Assembly: GCA_019426215.1 (NCBI GenBank)
Contig: CM033391.1
Span: forward strand, 11,954,708 to 12,018,707
Direction of reading: 5' to 3'
Source: Buddleja alternifolia
Lineage: Eukaryota > Streptophyta > Magnoliopsida > Lamiales > Scrophulariaceae
Length of the DNA: 64,000 bases
The position numbers were made by a program, and so were the translations under genes. Shown here piece by piece: positions 22,790-34,707 of the stretch. Every line of letters starts with the position of its first letter. Positions within the stretch are counted from its first letter, which is position 1. Under the pieces are notes generated by a model, which saw nothing but the letters and a program-made list of their open reading frames with translations, did not search any database and had not been told where the DNA came from.

Positions 22790-24655
22790 CTATGTACTAT
22801 TGTAGACTAGTTTTTCAAACGTTGCTGTGGGAAGTGCCTTGGTGAACAAATCAGCAAGATTATCACTGGAACGGATTTGTTGAACATTAATATCACCATT
22901 CTTTTGAGGATCATGAGTGAAAAAGAACTTTGGTGAAATATGTTTTGTTCTATCTCCTTTAATGTACCCTTCTTTCAATTGTGCGATACATGCGGAATTA
23001 TCTTCATATAAGATCGTCGGGATCATTTTTCCAGAAGATAAACCACAAGTCCCTCGAATGTGTTGAATCATGGATCTTAACCAAACACATTCTCGACTTG
23101 CCTCATGAATAGCCAAGATTTCTGCATGATTAGATGATGTGGCCGATATAGTTTGTTTCATAGATTGCCATGAAATGGCTGTGCCACCACATGTAAATAA
23201 ATAGCTCGTTTGTGAACGACCATTATGAGGATCAGACATATATCCAGCATCTGCATATCCAACCAATTCGGACTTGGGTACATTGAAATAAAACAAGCCC
23301 ATATCGAGTGTTCCTCTAAGGTAGCGGAGTACTTGTTTAACCCTATTCCAATGCCTTCGTGTAGGAGAAGAACTATATCTTGCTAATAGATTAACAGCGA
23401 ATGCTATATCAGGTCGAGTGTGACAAGCAAGATACATTAGTGCACCGATTGCACTTAGATATGGTACTTCAGGACCAAGTAGTTCTTCATCACTTTCTCG
23501 AGGTCGAAAAGGATCTTTGTTCACATCTAGTGACCTTACGACCATCGGGGTGCTCAATGGATGTGATTTATCCATATAGAATCGTTTTAGCACCTTTGAT
23601 ATATAAGCGTCTTGATATACAAAAAATCCATTCTTTAAATATTCAATTCGCAACCCAAGGCAAAATTTTGTTCTTCCAAGATCTTTTATCTCAAATTCTT
23701 TCTTTAAGCAATTAACAGTTTTGAAATCTCTTTAGGAGTTCCAACGATATTTAAATCGTCAACATAAACTGTAATTATAACAAACTCATTTCCAGGTGAA
23801 AACACAAGGACAAATTTGATCATTCTTATATCCTTCCTTCAACAAATATTCACTGAGACGACTATACCACATTCGTCCAGATTGTTTCAGTCCATACAAT
23901 GACTTACTTAATTTAATTGAATAATGTTCTCGAGAACTTGATTTATATGCTTCAGGCATATTAAATCCTTCAGGGATTTTCATATATATATCATTATCAA
24001 GCGAGCCATACAAATAGGCTGTAATAACATCCATTAGACGCAAATCAAGTTTTTCATGCACTGCCAGACTTATTATATAACGAAAAGTAGTTGCATCCAC
24101 CACAGGAGAATAAGTCTCCTCACAATCTATGCCAGGTCGTTGCGAAAACCCTTGGGCAACAAGACGTGCCTTATATCTTACAATTTCATTTTTCTCATTT
24201 CGTTTTCGCACAAATACCCATTTGTATCCTACTGGCTTTACATCTTCAGGTGTACGGACTACAGGTCCAAAACTTTTACATCTTCAGGTGTACGGACTAC
24301 AGATCCAAAAACTTTTACATCTTCAGGTGTACGGACTACAGGTCCAAAAACTTTTACATCTTCAGGTGTACGGACTACAGGTCCAAAAACTTTTCGTTGG
24401 TTCAAGCGAGTTTAACTCTGCCCTCATTGCGTCTTTCCATTTTGGTCAATCATTTCTTTGTCGACATTCATTAACAGACTTTGGTTCTTGATCCTCATTA
24501 TCATTCATCATATTTAGCGCTACATCATATGCAAATTTATCATCAACGTTGACTTCATTTCGATTCCATCGTTTCCCGTTCATAACATAATCGATTGAGA
24601 TCTCATTATTTTCACAATTTTCAGGTACCTGAGGTTCTTCTGGAACCAAAATATT
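22790..24655 (-). pseudogene. Copia reverse transcriptase and RNase H of the young element
   Basis: Reading on the minus strand from 24655 downward: a linker, a 13-residue tandem repeat (24238-24400), the RT start KARLVAQGFSQRPGID, then LYGLKQSGRMWYSRL. A frameshift near 23790 precedes the catalytic YVDD box (about 23757-23768), which survives in the next frame. RNase H follows (22790-23653) with GYADAGYMSDPHNGRSQTSY, the ATSSNHAEILAIHEA block and DNLADLFTKALP at the end. An in-frame stop lies near 23715. The lesions make this copy inactive even though its LTRs are young. Confidence 0.85.
24238..24400 (-). repeat. Four-copy 39-bp tandem repeat in the pol reading frame
   Basis: Four copies of a unit containing ACATCTTCAGGTGTACGGAC. 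Copies 2-4 are 39 bp, so they add 13 residues each (VFGPVVRTPEDVK on the minus strand) without shifting frame; the copy nearest 24240 is one base shorter. The repeat sits just before the start of the reverse transcriptase domain. Confidence 0.9.
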
Positions 24656-24855
24656 AGTTATGACTGGGGACTCTTCTGGAGTTATTTTATCCTCGATTAG
24701 ACCATCTTAATTCTTAGCTCCTTTTCTTTTTCGAGGATGAATATCTTTGGAACCGATAGTTCTACCACGCTTCAGGCGTGCAGTAGACTCATTACTTTGA
24801 CCTTCAGGGACAACAATTCTTACTGGAGCATTAACAGCTGGTACATGTGCCTTAG

Positions 24856-26376
24856 TCACTTTTTTTTTAGGTCAGTAAATGCGTCTGGCAGTTGGTTAGC
24901 TAAATCTTGCAAGTGAATTATCTTTTGAACTTCCAGTTCATTTTGTTTTGTTCGAGGATCAAGATGAGATAAAGATAATTCATTCCAACTAATTTTCTTT
25001 TCCAGCTGCTTATTTTCTCCCCCTAATGTTGGGAAATCTGATTCATCAATATGACAATCAGCAAATCGAGCCGTAAATAAATCTTCAATCAATGGCTCTA
25101 GATACTTTATTATCGATGGAGACTCGAATCCAACATATATTCCCAATTTCCTTTGAGGACCCATCTTAGTGCGTTGTGGTGGAGCAATTGGAACATATAC
25201 CGCACATCAAAAAAATTCTTAGATGGGAAATATTTAGTTTCTGACCAAAAACCAAGTGTAATGGGGAGAACTTATGATAACTTGTTGGCCTTATGCGAAT
25301 AAGTGTTGCTGCATGCAAAATAGCATGTCCCCAACAAGAAATAGGAAGTTTTGATCTCATAAGTAAAGGTCTTGCAATTAACTGCAGACGCTTAATAAAC
25401 GATTCTGCTAGACCGTTTTGTGTATGAACATGTGCTACAGGATGTTCAACATCAATTCCAATAGACATACAATAGTCATTGAACGTTTTAGAAGTAAATT
25501 CACCCGCATTATCAAGACGTATCTTCTTAATTGGATAATCAGGAAAATGTGCTCGTAGTCTAATCAATTGAGCAAGCAATCTCGCAAACGCCAGGTTGCG
25601 AGTTGATAGCAAAGATACATGTGACCACCTTGTTGATGCGTCAATTAAAACCATAAAATATCTAAATGGTCCACACAACGGGTGTATTGGTCCATAAATA
25701 TCACCTTGAATACGTTCCAAAAACGTAAGAGATTTACTTCCTACTTTTGTTGTTGATGGTCAAATAATCAACTTTCCTTGTGAACAAGCAGCACATGAGA
25801 AATCATTCGATTGAAGAATCTGCTGGCTCTTCAATGGATGACCACATGAATTCTCAATTATCTTTCGCATCATAATTGATCCGGGATGGCCCAACCGGTC
25901 ATGCCAAATAACAAACTTATTTTGATTTGTAAACTTCTGGTTTACGATAACATGTGTTTCAATAGTAGATATATGCGTGTAGTGTACAAATCGGAAGACA
26001 ATACTGGCAACTTTTCCAATATACATTTGTTACTAGATATTGTATTAGTGATGTAAAGATATTCAATATTGCCATCACTTGTTGTCTCAATATGATATCC
26101 ATTTCGGCGGATATCTTTGAAGCTTAGTAAATTTCTTTGAGACTTAGTAGAATATAAGGCTTCATCAATATAAAATTGTGTTCCTCCGGGTAACAATATA
26201 TTAGCTCTGCCGAAGCCTTCAATTAATTTTGCACTACCCGATATAGTACTAACATTGGCTTCTTGCATTACTAAATAAGAGAAGTATTTTTTATTTTTGA
26301 GGATGGTGTGAGTTGTACTATCAGCGAGACATATATTTTCATTATTGATGTTGTTGCTGATCGAGTAAACACTCAT
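24856..26376 (-). pseudogene. Copia integrase with pre-integrase zinc finger and protease linker
   Basis: From high to low coordinates: a protease/linker part (26376-26030); the GAG-pre-integrase HHCC finger (WHDRLGHPGSIMMRKI then FSCAACSQGK, 25760-25930); and the integrase core (25166-25720) with the acidic triad in GDIYGPIHP, IRLDNAGEFTS and NGLAESFIKR. The C-terminal part (24856-25164) has KLGIYVGFESPSIIKYLEP, conserved in copia integrases. Stop codons separate these frames (near 25759, 25165 and 26030). Integrase inserts the DNA copy into the host chromosome. Confidence 0.85.
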
Positions 26377-26511
26377 TCTTTATTGAAACATAAAAAGAAA
26401 TAAATCAATATCAAACAATATTATTTACTATAAGAAACGATAATCTTATGAATAAATTCATTCTTAAAAAGAAAACAACATGCTTAAATATTTATTTATA
26501 AAGTACTAGAA

Positions 26512-26935
26512 TTAAAATTTAACAAATTTATTTTCGAACACTTCAATCTCCATCAAGTGATCAATTTTTTCATTAGGATCATCAAAGAAATCAGCAACAT
26601 CTAAATGAGTGTCATCAAAATGGTCATGATCAGAATCACCTTCTTCAAAAGCAAAATTTGTTTCTATCTTCTTTCCTTTACCTTTCAGCGATTCTTGGTA
26701 AAGGTCAATAAGATGTTTTGGTGTACGACAGGTACATGACCAATGACCTTTACTACCACAACGATAGCATAAATTTTTCACAAATCTGCTATTTTGGCCA
26801 CTTTCATGTTTCTCTTCATTATTTTTCCACTTCTGGTGGAAAGATGTATTCTTTGAATAACCACCACGATTTTCATAATCATATCCACGACCACGTCCAC
26901 GTCCATGATTTCTTTAATGATTAAAATAGTTATGT
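26512..26935 (-). pseudogene. Copia gag remnant with nucleocapsid zinc knuckle
   Basis: The minus-strand frame contains an Arg-Gly stretch (GRGRGRGYDYE) followed by the knuckle CYRCGSKGHWSCTC, a CX2CX4HX4C pattern, then an acidic tail. A stop separates the two parts near 26920. The N-terminal capsid part expected upstream is not visible between this point and the 5' LTR, where only about 650 bp remain, so gag is severely shortened. Confidence 0.8.
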
Positions 26936-27000
26936 GCTGCTATTTTCACTTCAGGGAATATAGCAGAACTAGTTGGACGGGACTCATGATTAAAATAATT

Positions 27001-27116
27001 ATATATTGCTCAACACATTCACTTCAGGGAATGGAGTATAGTTATTTGCATATATGAATTTATATATTGCTCAACACATTCACTTCAGGGAATGGAGTAT
27101 AGTTATTTGTATCAAG
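27001..27116. repeat. Two-copy 61-bp tandem repeat in the copia leader
   Basis: ATATATTGCTCAACACATTC starts both copies, at 27001 and 27062. A third, partial copy of the motif CTTCAGGGAAT lies near 26949. Confidence 0.8.
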
Positions 27117-27569
27117 ATAAATTTCAACATCTAACGCCCAAGAAAAATAATTTTTCCTCGTAATATCAAGAGTCACAAAGTCAAGTTTTTTTTTTTTCAA
27201 GATTCATCAATATAATACTATTATCAAAGTATAAAATGAATAACATAACAATCATTCAACTTCTTAAAATATTTTCAACATGATAGGATTAGTCAAAAGA
27301 ATAATACTAATCAAATATATGCACATATACATATGTCTTCTTTCCAAACATCAAGAGAATTATTGCATATTTCTATTTTTTGTTAAATATTGAAATATAC
27401 GTACCTTTTCTTTACCTTTTCTTCTTGCTTTATTTTAAAAATCTTGTCCATCAATTTTCTTTACAAACTCATAATAACTCACGAAAATCTCTCAATGGAT
27501 TTTACATCATACGTTGAGTACCCCATGTATATCTTTAGCCAAATTTCAAAATGATTAACACCTTGAGAC
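27117..27569 (-). other. Untranslated leader region of the young copia element
   Basis: About 450 AT-rich bases with no coding frame, between the gag remnant and the primer-binding site. The capsid coding region expected here in an intact copia element is absent. Confidence 0.6.
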
Positions 27570-27586
27570 GGATCGTGCTGATAACG

Positions 27587-27882
27587 TGTTATGAAATAAA
27601 CTCAAATATTATGAAATTGAGAAAATAAAATGAGAGAATTAAGTAGAGAACTCTTTTATTGATATTCTTGTGTGTATCATTATAATACAATGGTATAGCC
27701 TATTTATAGGCACAAAACAAGAATCTGAAAGGTTTATTACATTATAATAAGAGTAAACTATATTAATTAAAGTTGAGTGGCCAACAAATGGAGAGATGAA
27801 TAGACACCACAAGTAATGATTAAAGTTGAGTGGCCAACAAATTGAGAGATGAATAGACATCCACAAATAATTATTCATAATA
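27587..27882 (-). repeat. 5' LTR of the young copia element
   Basis: Same ends and length as the LTR at 22260-22555. The primer-binding site lies directly inside it at 27570-27586. The final base pair is TA on the plus strand instead of the usual CA in both LTRs. Confidence 0.93.
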
Positions 27883-28018
27883 AAAATCAGTTTTTTGTTG
27901 TTTAAAGGTAAAAGTGGGACATGCCAGATGTCAGTTTGTCATTGGTGACACGTCCCTTAGGGCAATGCCCTAAGGGGTAGCATCGCCCCACCCGCTTACT
28001 TGTTTATAGCTAAAAGAA

Positions 28019-28085
28019 CAACATTTGTTAGTCTAGTGGTATCAACTTCAACTTTCATGTGGATGGTCTTGAATTCAATTTCAGG
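28019..28085 (+). repeat. tRNA-derived SINE-like remnant
   Basis: TTAGTCTAGTGGTATCAACTT fits the polymerase III A-box pattern, and GTCTTGAATTCAA about 30 bases later is a degenerate B-box. A related copy lies inverted at about 14430-14500. No poly-A tail or target duplication is visible, so this is a tentative call. Confidence 0.35.
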
Positions 28086-28173
28086 CTATTTATCTAATCA
28101 TGGTATCCCCTTCATCCAAAATTAAGAAATGTAAGAATCTCAAATTAGTTGAGTTTTTGTTTTTTCCAAACAA

Positions 28174-28630
28174 TTTCACTTAAAAGAGATATAGCTAAAA
28201 GATAAGTCATTGATCGCTGACATAAATTATATTGAATGTATAAAAAGGATGTACATGTCATATTATGAAAAATTCATAGAAGCACTTTATCAGTTTTTTT
28301 TGAATAATACAATGCTTGAAAAGAAAATAACTAGTTTCATTGACACATCATCATTCTAATAAAGAATAATAGAATAATGTGAATTAAAAATACAACTAAG
28401 TCGGGTTTTTTATTTTATTTTTAAATATTTTCACTTAAAAGAGATATTGAGCTAAAAGATAAGTCACATATCGCTAAATGATATAAATTATATTGTATGA
28501 AAAGATGTACGTATTATATTATGAAAAAATCATATAAGCACTTTATCAGTCTTTTTTAATAATTCAATACTTGAAAAAAAAACTAGTTTTATTGAGACGT
28601 GATTATAAAGAATAATGTGAATTAATAATA
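28174..28630. repeat. Direct repeat of about 210 bp, two diverged copies
   Basis: Copy 1 (28174-28392) and copy 2 (28428-28630) share TTTCACTTAAAAGAGATAT, CTAAAAGATAAGTCA, AGCACTTTATCAGT and AAGAATAATGTGAATTA in the same order. Several small indels show an old duplication. Confidence 0.75.
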
Positions 28631-29684
28631 ATTTTTTAAAATGAAATGAATGGTTTAGTAAAAGTCTAATATGTAACAAAAATGTATTTTAGTAGTGTCA
28701 TAAAGACTTACATGGGATAATTAAGTTTAATCTGTCTTATTTACTACTATAATCATATTTTGAAATTTATGCTATTGAAGATTAACTAAACATTGAAAAA
28801 ACTTAGGGGTTAAATTAATTGAATTAACTAGCATAGGGCCAAAGTAATATAGACTGTAATTAGAGTGTTCAAAGCAAATTTATCATTTAATAGAACTCAA
28901 GGATATTTTGGCCTATTATTATCGTTTATGGGGTATATGAATTTTTTTTTATAGAGGGAACTAATTGATACACACCCCCATTGTACAAGGGTCTAAGTGA
29001 ATTTAATCCTTAGATGTAAGCGCATTTTTATTACTGAATTATTATTTCCTCACAGTTATATTTTACTTCTATCCCTTTTTTTTAAGAAAATTTTACTTCT
29101 ATCCTAATTAGTCAAATACGAAATGGAAAGAATTCGGTATTTAATATGTACCAGTATATTATGAGTTTTTGTTGAAAATTAAGGCAAAACAAGGGCTAAG
29201 AAATACGAGAACAGAAAATAGATGGATTCGCCCATTCGTACTCACATAGGTGAAATCTAATAAAAATAAATTATTGGGCAGTAAAAATACAACTTATTTA
29301 TATATTATTTTATAAGGTATATTGTTTGTACTCACATTTAAGTTATGAAAAAAAATATTTTGTATGAGTTGTTAATTGACAATGATTAATATTTTGATAA
29401 ATTATTAACATTTGTGTTGTATAATATTTAATTAATTATTATTAACAATCTTAATATAATTTTCAAAATTTAAATAGAAATAGGTTTTTTTGCCAAAGTG
29501 CCTACTTTTCAAAAAAATTAAATAATTATTATGTAAGAATAGAATATTCAGTGCCCATTTTTTATTTTAACTAGCATAAGTAGAGGGAATTAAATATCTT
29601 TTCGGGTGGAGAGGCAAAGAGTAATTTGAATGAATAACAAGGGGCGAACTGTAATATACCGAAAAGAAATCCTCAGCGAAGGGG

Positions 29685-29708
29685 GTATATACTATGCTGA
29701 AACCCTAA
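29685..29708 (+). promoter_or_regulatory. RPS15a core promoter: TATA box and telo box
   Basis: GTATATACTA (29685-29694) is a TATA-like box, and AAACCCTAA (29700-29708) is a telo box, the element common at the start of plant ribosomal protein genes and linked to growth-dependent expression. The same pair is conserved at 63571-63591. The exact start site cannot be seen. Confidence 0.7.
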
Positions 29709-29781
29709 TGTTTCATTACACTCTTTACCTCAGTTGTCGCTGAATCAGAAATCGAGCACAAAACTGAAGTGGCGGCCATCT
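29709..29781 (+). other. RPS15A: RPS15a 5' untranslated exon 1 (approximate start)
   Basis: The leader around GTCGCTGAATCAGAAATCGA ends with donor CATCT|GTAAGT at 29781/29782. The intron of about 800 bp reaches the acceptor CCCATCAG at 30585. A long first intron in the leader is common in plant ribosomal protein genes. The matching exon of the second copy ends at 63663. Confidence 0.65.
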
Positions 29782-30598
29782 GTAAGTATCTCACTCGAAT
29801 GATTTTCTATTACACCGATTTGATCATACATGTTTCAGTAGATCTGTTTAGCTTTGTTCATTTTTTGATGGGTTTTTTGGTTAATTTGGAAGCTTTTTGC
29901 GCCTTTTATGTTTGTTTTGTGTCTGGATGCGTGATTATTTATTTATTTTTGGTTAAAATATTTGCTTGACCTTGAAAGGCACTGAAACGTGACATTGTCA
30001 AGCATGCGGATGATGTATATATACCTTTGATTTCCGATAGTTGAGAGAATTAACGGGCGCTCTTTATTGGTGTTGTGAAATCTATTTACGTTGTGTTGTA
30101 GAGATGCAATTTTACCAGTTATTGATCTTAAGCAATCTTCATTCTGATAGATACTGTGAGTTGGTCTTGAAATGTATAACAAGATGTCTGGCATATCAGC
30201 AATTATCATACAACATAGGTTCGGTTAATGTACAACATTTTTTTTGCATTACTGTTGACATGCGTTTGAAATGATTAATCTTTGTGAGGATTCAGGGCTT
30301 GTTTTTATGGAACCCTTCTGTTGAATATTGGATTTATCTTATAAATCTTGTGACAATATTGTGGGTCTGACTTCTTTAAATGTTTTATTAGACATCGACC
30401 ATTACCGTTCTGCTGTTGCTTGATGGGTGTACCTTACTTTTGTGAGTTTACCTGTTATATTATATTATACACTCACTTTGATCATACATTGCCTCCTTAA
30501 GCATCTTTTACCTTATGAATAGTTTGAAAAAGTGTAAAAATATAAATATTTTACCCTCTCTAATATTTATGTGATTGCCCATCAGCTTTTGTTGAAAG

Positions 30599-31269
<671 letters not shown>

Positions 31270-31885
31270 GCATGGTGAAGTAGTTTGGCATTTTTTCCTT
31301 TACCAGAAGAGAAGTTTGCTGTTGAAGTTGCAAGCTTGTTTTGAGTTATTGTAGAGCAATCAAACATCTTAGTTGTTAGAAATGTTAGTGAGGTGATACA
31401 AATGCAGGAGTTGTGTGAACAAATTCCTTTTTGTGATGGTGGTAAAAACTCAATTTATTTGATGCAATTTGTTCTTGTCTTATTTCACATTGATGTATCG
31501 ATTTTCCAACTTTGTTGCCATTTTCGTTTGAAAATTTTGCGGAGCACACTTTTCATTGCGGAAAATAATCCCTTGGTCGAGGGATATGCTTTGACCTTTG
31601 ATTATGCATAACAGACTCCGAATATTTAATTGTTGGATCGTTATATCAGTAGCCTTCTAAAATCTAGGATTATATGTTGCCTTTTGGCATAATTACAGGT
31701 TTTGTTGAAGCGTATGCACTACTAAGTTGAATTTGGTCGTGGCACTTGTACGCACTATTCAAACATTTAGCACATAAACAGGTTTCTATTATTATTGTTT
31801 AAGGGAATTTTTTTTTTTTTTTGGTTGAGGGAGCTAATTTATACACACCCATAATACAAGGGTCTGGTGAATTTAGTCCTTAAAT
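31270..31885 (+). other. RPS15a 3' flank and start of the second duplication unit
   Basis: The 3' untranslated region and terminator are expected here; no clear AATAAA is seen close to the stop. From about 31800 a T-run and GGGAGCTAATTTATACACAC repeat the beginning of the duplication unit seen at 28950. TTAGTCCTTAAAT (31873-31885) is the left target copy of the LINE insertion. Confidence 0.6.
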
Positions 31886-32086
31886 ATTTTTTAACATGCA
31901 TGAGAAGGGGATTACCCAACAACTTTAACCCGACAGACCTGGGTTAATAGTCGTGACTCTAGGCCATTTTGTGCCAGCTCGATCAAGTTCTAGCATTTTA
32001 CTAGCCTCATTGTCTGGGTCCCCAAGGACCGAGAAGTTGTGATTAAGCCCCATTTTTGAAAGAAAGTCAGCCAAGTGGTTTATCTC

Positions 32087-34140
32087 TCACCATATATGCA
32101 TGACCCGGCTTTGCCAAAGGCCTCTCAAGCAAATTTCGAGAGATTGTTTCAGAATGCTTGCGCGTAAAGGTGGCACTCTCAATACCATCTGATTCAATAG
32201 TGAAGCTTCCAAGCTAATTGAAGTCCCATGTGAATGACGTGTAGTTCGGCATCCAGAATTTGAAGTGGCACCCATTCTGCCTCTAAATCCTTGAATCCAT
32301 CTACCATGACTATCTTTAATACAGCCTCCAATGCTTGCCGGTGTCATAGGGTGAGCTTGGCTTTGAGGCATCCAGAATTGAAGTGGCAGCCATTCTGCCT
32401 CTAAATCCTTGAATCCATTTACCATGACTATCTCTAAAACAGCCTCGAATGCTTGCCTTTGTCATAGGGTGAGCTTGATTTTGAGGAGCCGCAGCGCCGA
32501 CATTCACCTTAAAGCATCCAATATCTAGCTTTGGCCAGCCTACCATCCGGTTCTCGCATTTTTATCTGGGTTTCACTCATCAATGCCGAGCTTCGTTGAC
32601 TCTTATGCGAATGTCGTCGAATGAAATTATGAGCGGGCTGATATCCTCTTTATGTACAGTTTCGTTACGACCCTGCACAAATTAAATTAACCATCTTAGT
32701 AAAAGCACTATCCTATGAATCACACCAATCATACCTGTTGATCGGAGTCATGAGATTCCAATTGATCCAGTCACTCGCATTAAGGTTGAAGAATTTGGAG
32801 TGGTATTTCGGATCCACTAGCGTCTTCCAGAGCTGCTTAGCCCATGGGCAATCCCGAACAACGTGAATGTTGGTTTCCTCCGCTTGCTCACAAATCTTTC
32901 CATGCTTGAGGAGCCACATAAGATATTTCCAGTGATAAGCTCCACGACTCGCCAAAGTTTTGTCCACTTTCTTTTGTCGCCCATGCCAGTGGTACATCCA
33001 GTAAGTCGATCATAAGCACTCTTGCACGAGTATGTTCCGTTGGCAATGTGTTGCCACACCTGGATATTTGGGCTGATTCCTTGAGTATCAAGATTAATAA
33101 CATCCAGTTCCGATTTCAAACTAGCGAGAAAATGAGGTAATTCGCTCCACCGCCAGCCTTTTTGGGTTTGCCAATAACAACAGATCTTTCACCCATATCC
33201 TCCGTGATGTCCACCCCATTTAGGTGATTAAGAGCTCGTCTCCCAACCAAAAATTAGTCCAAAAATGCATTGGCTCACCATTTCCCACCTTCCACGTCAT
33301 GCCTTCTTCTAATACTAAAAAAGTCAAGTGAAGACTCTTCCACGTGTGAGAAGTATTTCCTCGACTCCGCTCCCATTCTCTTAAGACATATTTATGGCGC
33401 ATAACCCAAACCCATAACTTCATGTCATCGGGGATGAGTTGCCATGCCAACTTTCCTCGAAGCGCCATGTTCATAGATCTAGTCTGTTTTATCCCCAAAC
33501 CTCCAAGATCTTTTTTTCAACAAACTAAGTCCCACGTGCAAAGGTCAAACGCCGACAATCCTCACTACCACCCCATAAGAAGTGCCGATTCTCTTTATCA
33601 ATCGCATCACAAATGCCTCGGGGGATTTTAGACACTTGCATGCAATAAGATGGGATACTTGTCGTGACTACTTTGATTAAAGTAGTTCTGCTTGCCAAAG
33701 ATAGATATTTCTTTTTCCATCCTTCTAATTGTATTCGAACCCTTTCGATCAAGAAACATAATTTTTTTTGGGACCCGAGTGTGATGTAGAGGGGCTCCCA
33801 GATATCGATCTAGATCTTTAGTGAGTTTTAGTTGTGCTTGGTTTCCAAGTAAGTGGGCTTGTTGTCCCGGTAGATTCCCTGAAAAGAAGATACGGAATTC
33901 ATCTCGGTTCACCGACTGGCCAGGCATGTTGCAACAGCTCTCGGGGATCCTCTTGGTAGTGTGGATTTGAGTCTGAGTAGCTTCACCAAACAAGATGAGG
34001 TCATTTGCAAGCATAAGATGTGAAGCTCTGTGCTCGTTTGGAGCGGTGGGGACCGTTTTCCACTTGTCCTCCCTAACTACTTCATTGATCAAAGTCCCTA
34101 ATCTCTCCATACAGAATACAAAAAGGTAAGCAAAGAGGGG
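32087..34140 (-). pseudogene. LINE ORF2, 3' part: reverse transcriptase end, zinc-binding domain and RNase H
   Basis: Read downward from 34140: the RT continues with LFVFCMERLGTLINEV and HLMLANDLILFGEA, where the usual FADD-type catalytic motif appears as LANDL, so a catalytic Asp is lost. Then come KKYLSLASRTTLIKVV and IPSYCMQVSKIPRGI (33525-33752), the connection region (33220-33498), and a zf-RVT-like domain (32817-33119). An RNase H-like remnant (KLDIGCFKVNVGAA, 32316-32546) follows. Many stops and frame changes break it. A 119-bp tandem duplication lies in the RNase H part. Confidence 0.8.
32248..32484. repeat. Two-copy 119-bp tandem duplication in the LINE RNase H region
   Basis: GGCATCCAGAATT begins both copies, at 32248 and 32367. 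The copies are about 90 percent alike and both encode, on the minus strand, the DSHGKWIQGFRGRM-like stretch. Confidence 0.85.
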
Positions 34141-34145
34141 ATCTC

Positions 34146-34707
34146 TGTTGGGATATAGTGGAGTCGGATCAAAAGTAGGACTGAGAGCCAAAAAGGTGAA
34201 GACGAGATGGGCTGGGGAGATCTAGAGTCGTAAAAGGGTTGTATGAAGTGGATTAACTACGAACAGGTGTGATAGTCGCGACTACCAGTTCAAAGTGTCA
34301 ATAGTGATTTTAGCCATGGCTATTGGTGTTTTAACCGCATCTACTGAGCGCGGATCTGAGACTTGGGGAGCTAATTGGCGAGAGTTTGGGCAAATTTTGA
34401 CATATTTGAGTCCTATTTTGATTGGGTTTGTTTCCTATTGTGATAGGAATTGTTCCCTAAGTTGTTAAGGATTGTTTTCCTTATTTGTTAGGGTTTAGAC
34501 TTCTCCACTATTATAAATAGTAAAACTCTCCTTGTAATTGATTGATTCACTCATTGAGAAATAAAGATGTAGTCTAAGTTGGCTCGTGGATGTAGGCAAG
34601 TTATGCCGAACCACGTTAAAATGCTCGTATCGTCATCTTCATGTTTAGGATTAGGTGTTTCTAGCTTCTTGATTAATTTTCGTGCTCTGACACTACCATC
34701 CTTAACA
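34146..34707 (+). repeat. 5' LTR of the non-autonomous element
   Basis: 562 bp, TGTTGGG to CCTTAACA. TATAAATAGT near 34512 is a likely TATA box. Confidence 0.85.

Larger units (their letters stand above)
22260..27882 (-). mobile_element. Young Ty1/copia element, nearly full length, minus strand
   Basis: 5623 bp with two 296-bp LTRs (22260-22555 and 27587-27882) that differ at 6 positions by my alignment (about 2 percent). A perfect 5-bp duplication AAAAT flanks it (22255-22259 and 27883-27887), and the MULE inverted repeat continues on both sides. The polypurine tract is at 22556-22570 (seen as CTCCCCCTTGGATG on the plus strand). A primer-binding site beginning TATCAGCACGATCC on the minus strand follows the 5' LTR (27570-27585). 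Coding order on the minus strand is gag remnant, protease linker, integrase, reverse transcriptase, RNase H. Confidence 0.93.
14730..27993 (+). mobile_element. Autonomous-type Mutator-like element (MULE) of FAR1/Jittery type, with three nested insertions
   Basis: Ends GGGTGGGGCGATGCTACCCC and its inverse are flanked by a perfect 9-bp target duplication GCTTACTTG (14721-14729 and 27994-28002). The terminal inverted repeats extend about 280 bp (14730 to about 15010 on the left). The right arm is cut into 20406-20471, 22154-22259 and 27888-27993 by a solo LTR and a copia element. A transposase pseudogene lies at 15743-18580 on the plus strand. Subtracting the nested MITE, solo LTR and copia with their target copies leaves about 5516 bp, a normal MULE size. 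Confidence 0.92.
28003..28930. other. AT-rich spacer right of the MULE
   Basis: No gene. It holds a SINE-like remnant (28019-28085) and a two-copy direct repeat (28174-28630). The remainder is AT-rich with no feature I can name. Confidence 0.6.

Noticed and set aside
24056..24491. Three overlapping plus-strand frames with repeated peptides
   Set aside because: All arise from the 39-bp repeat, which is open in several frames. The conserved pol protein is on the minus strand.
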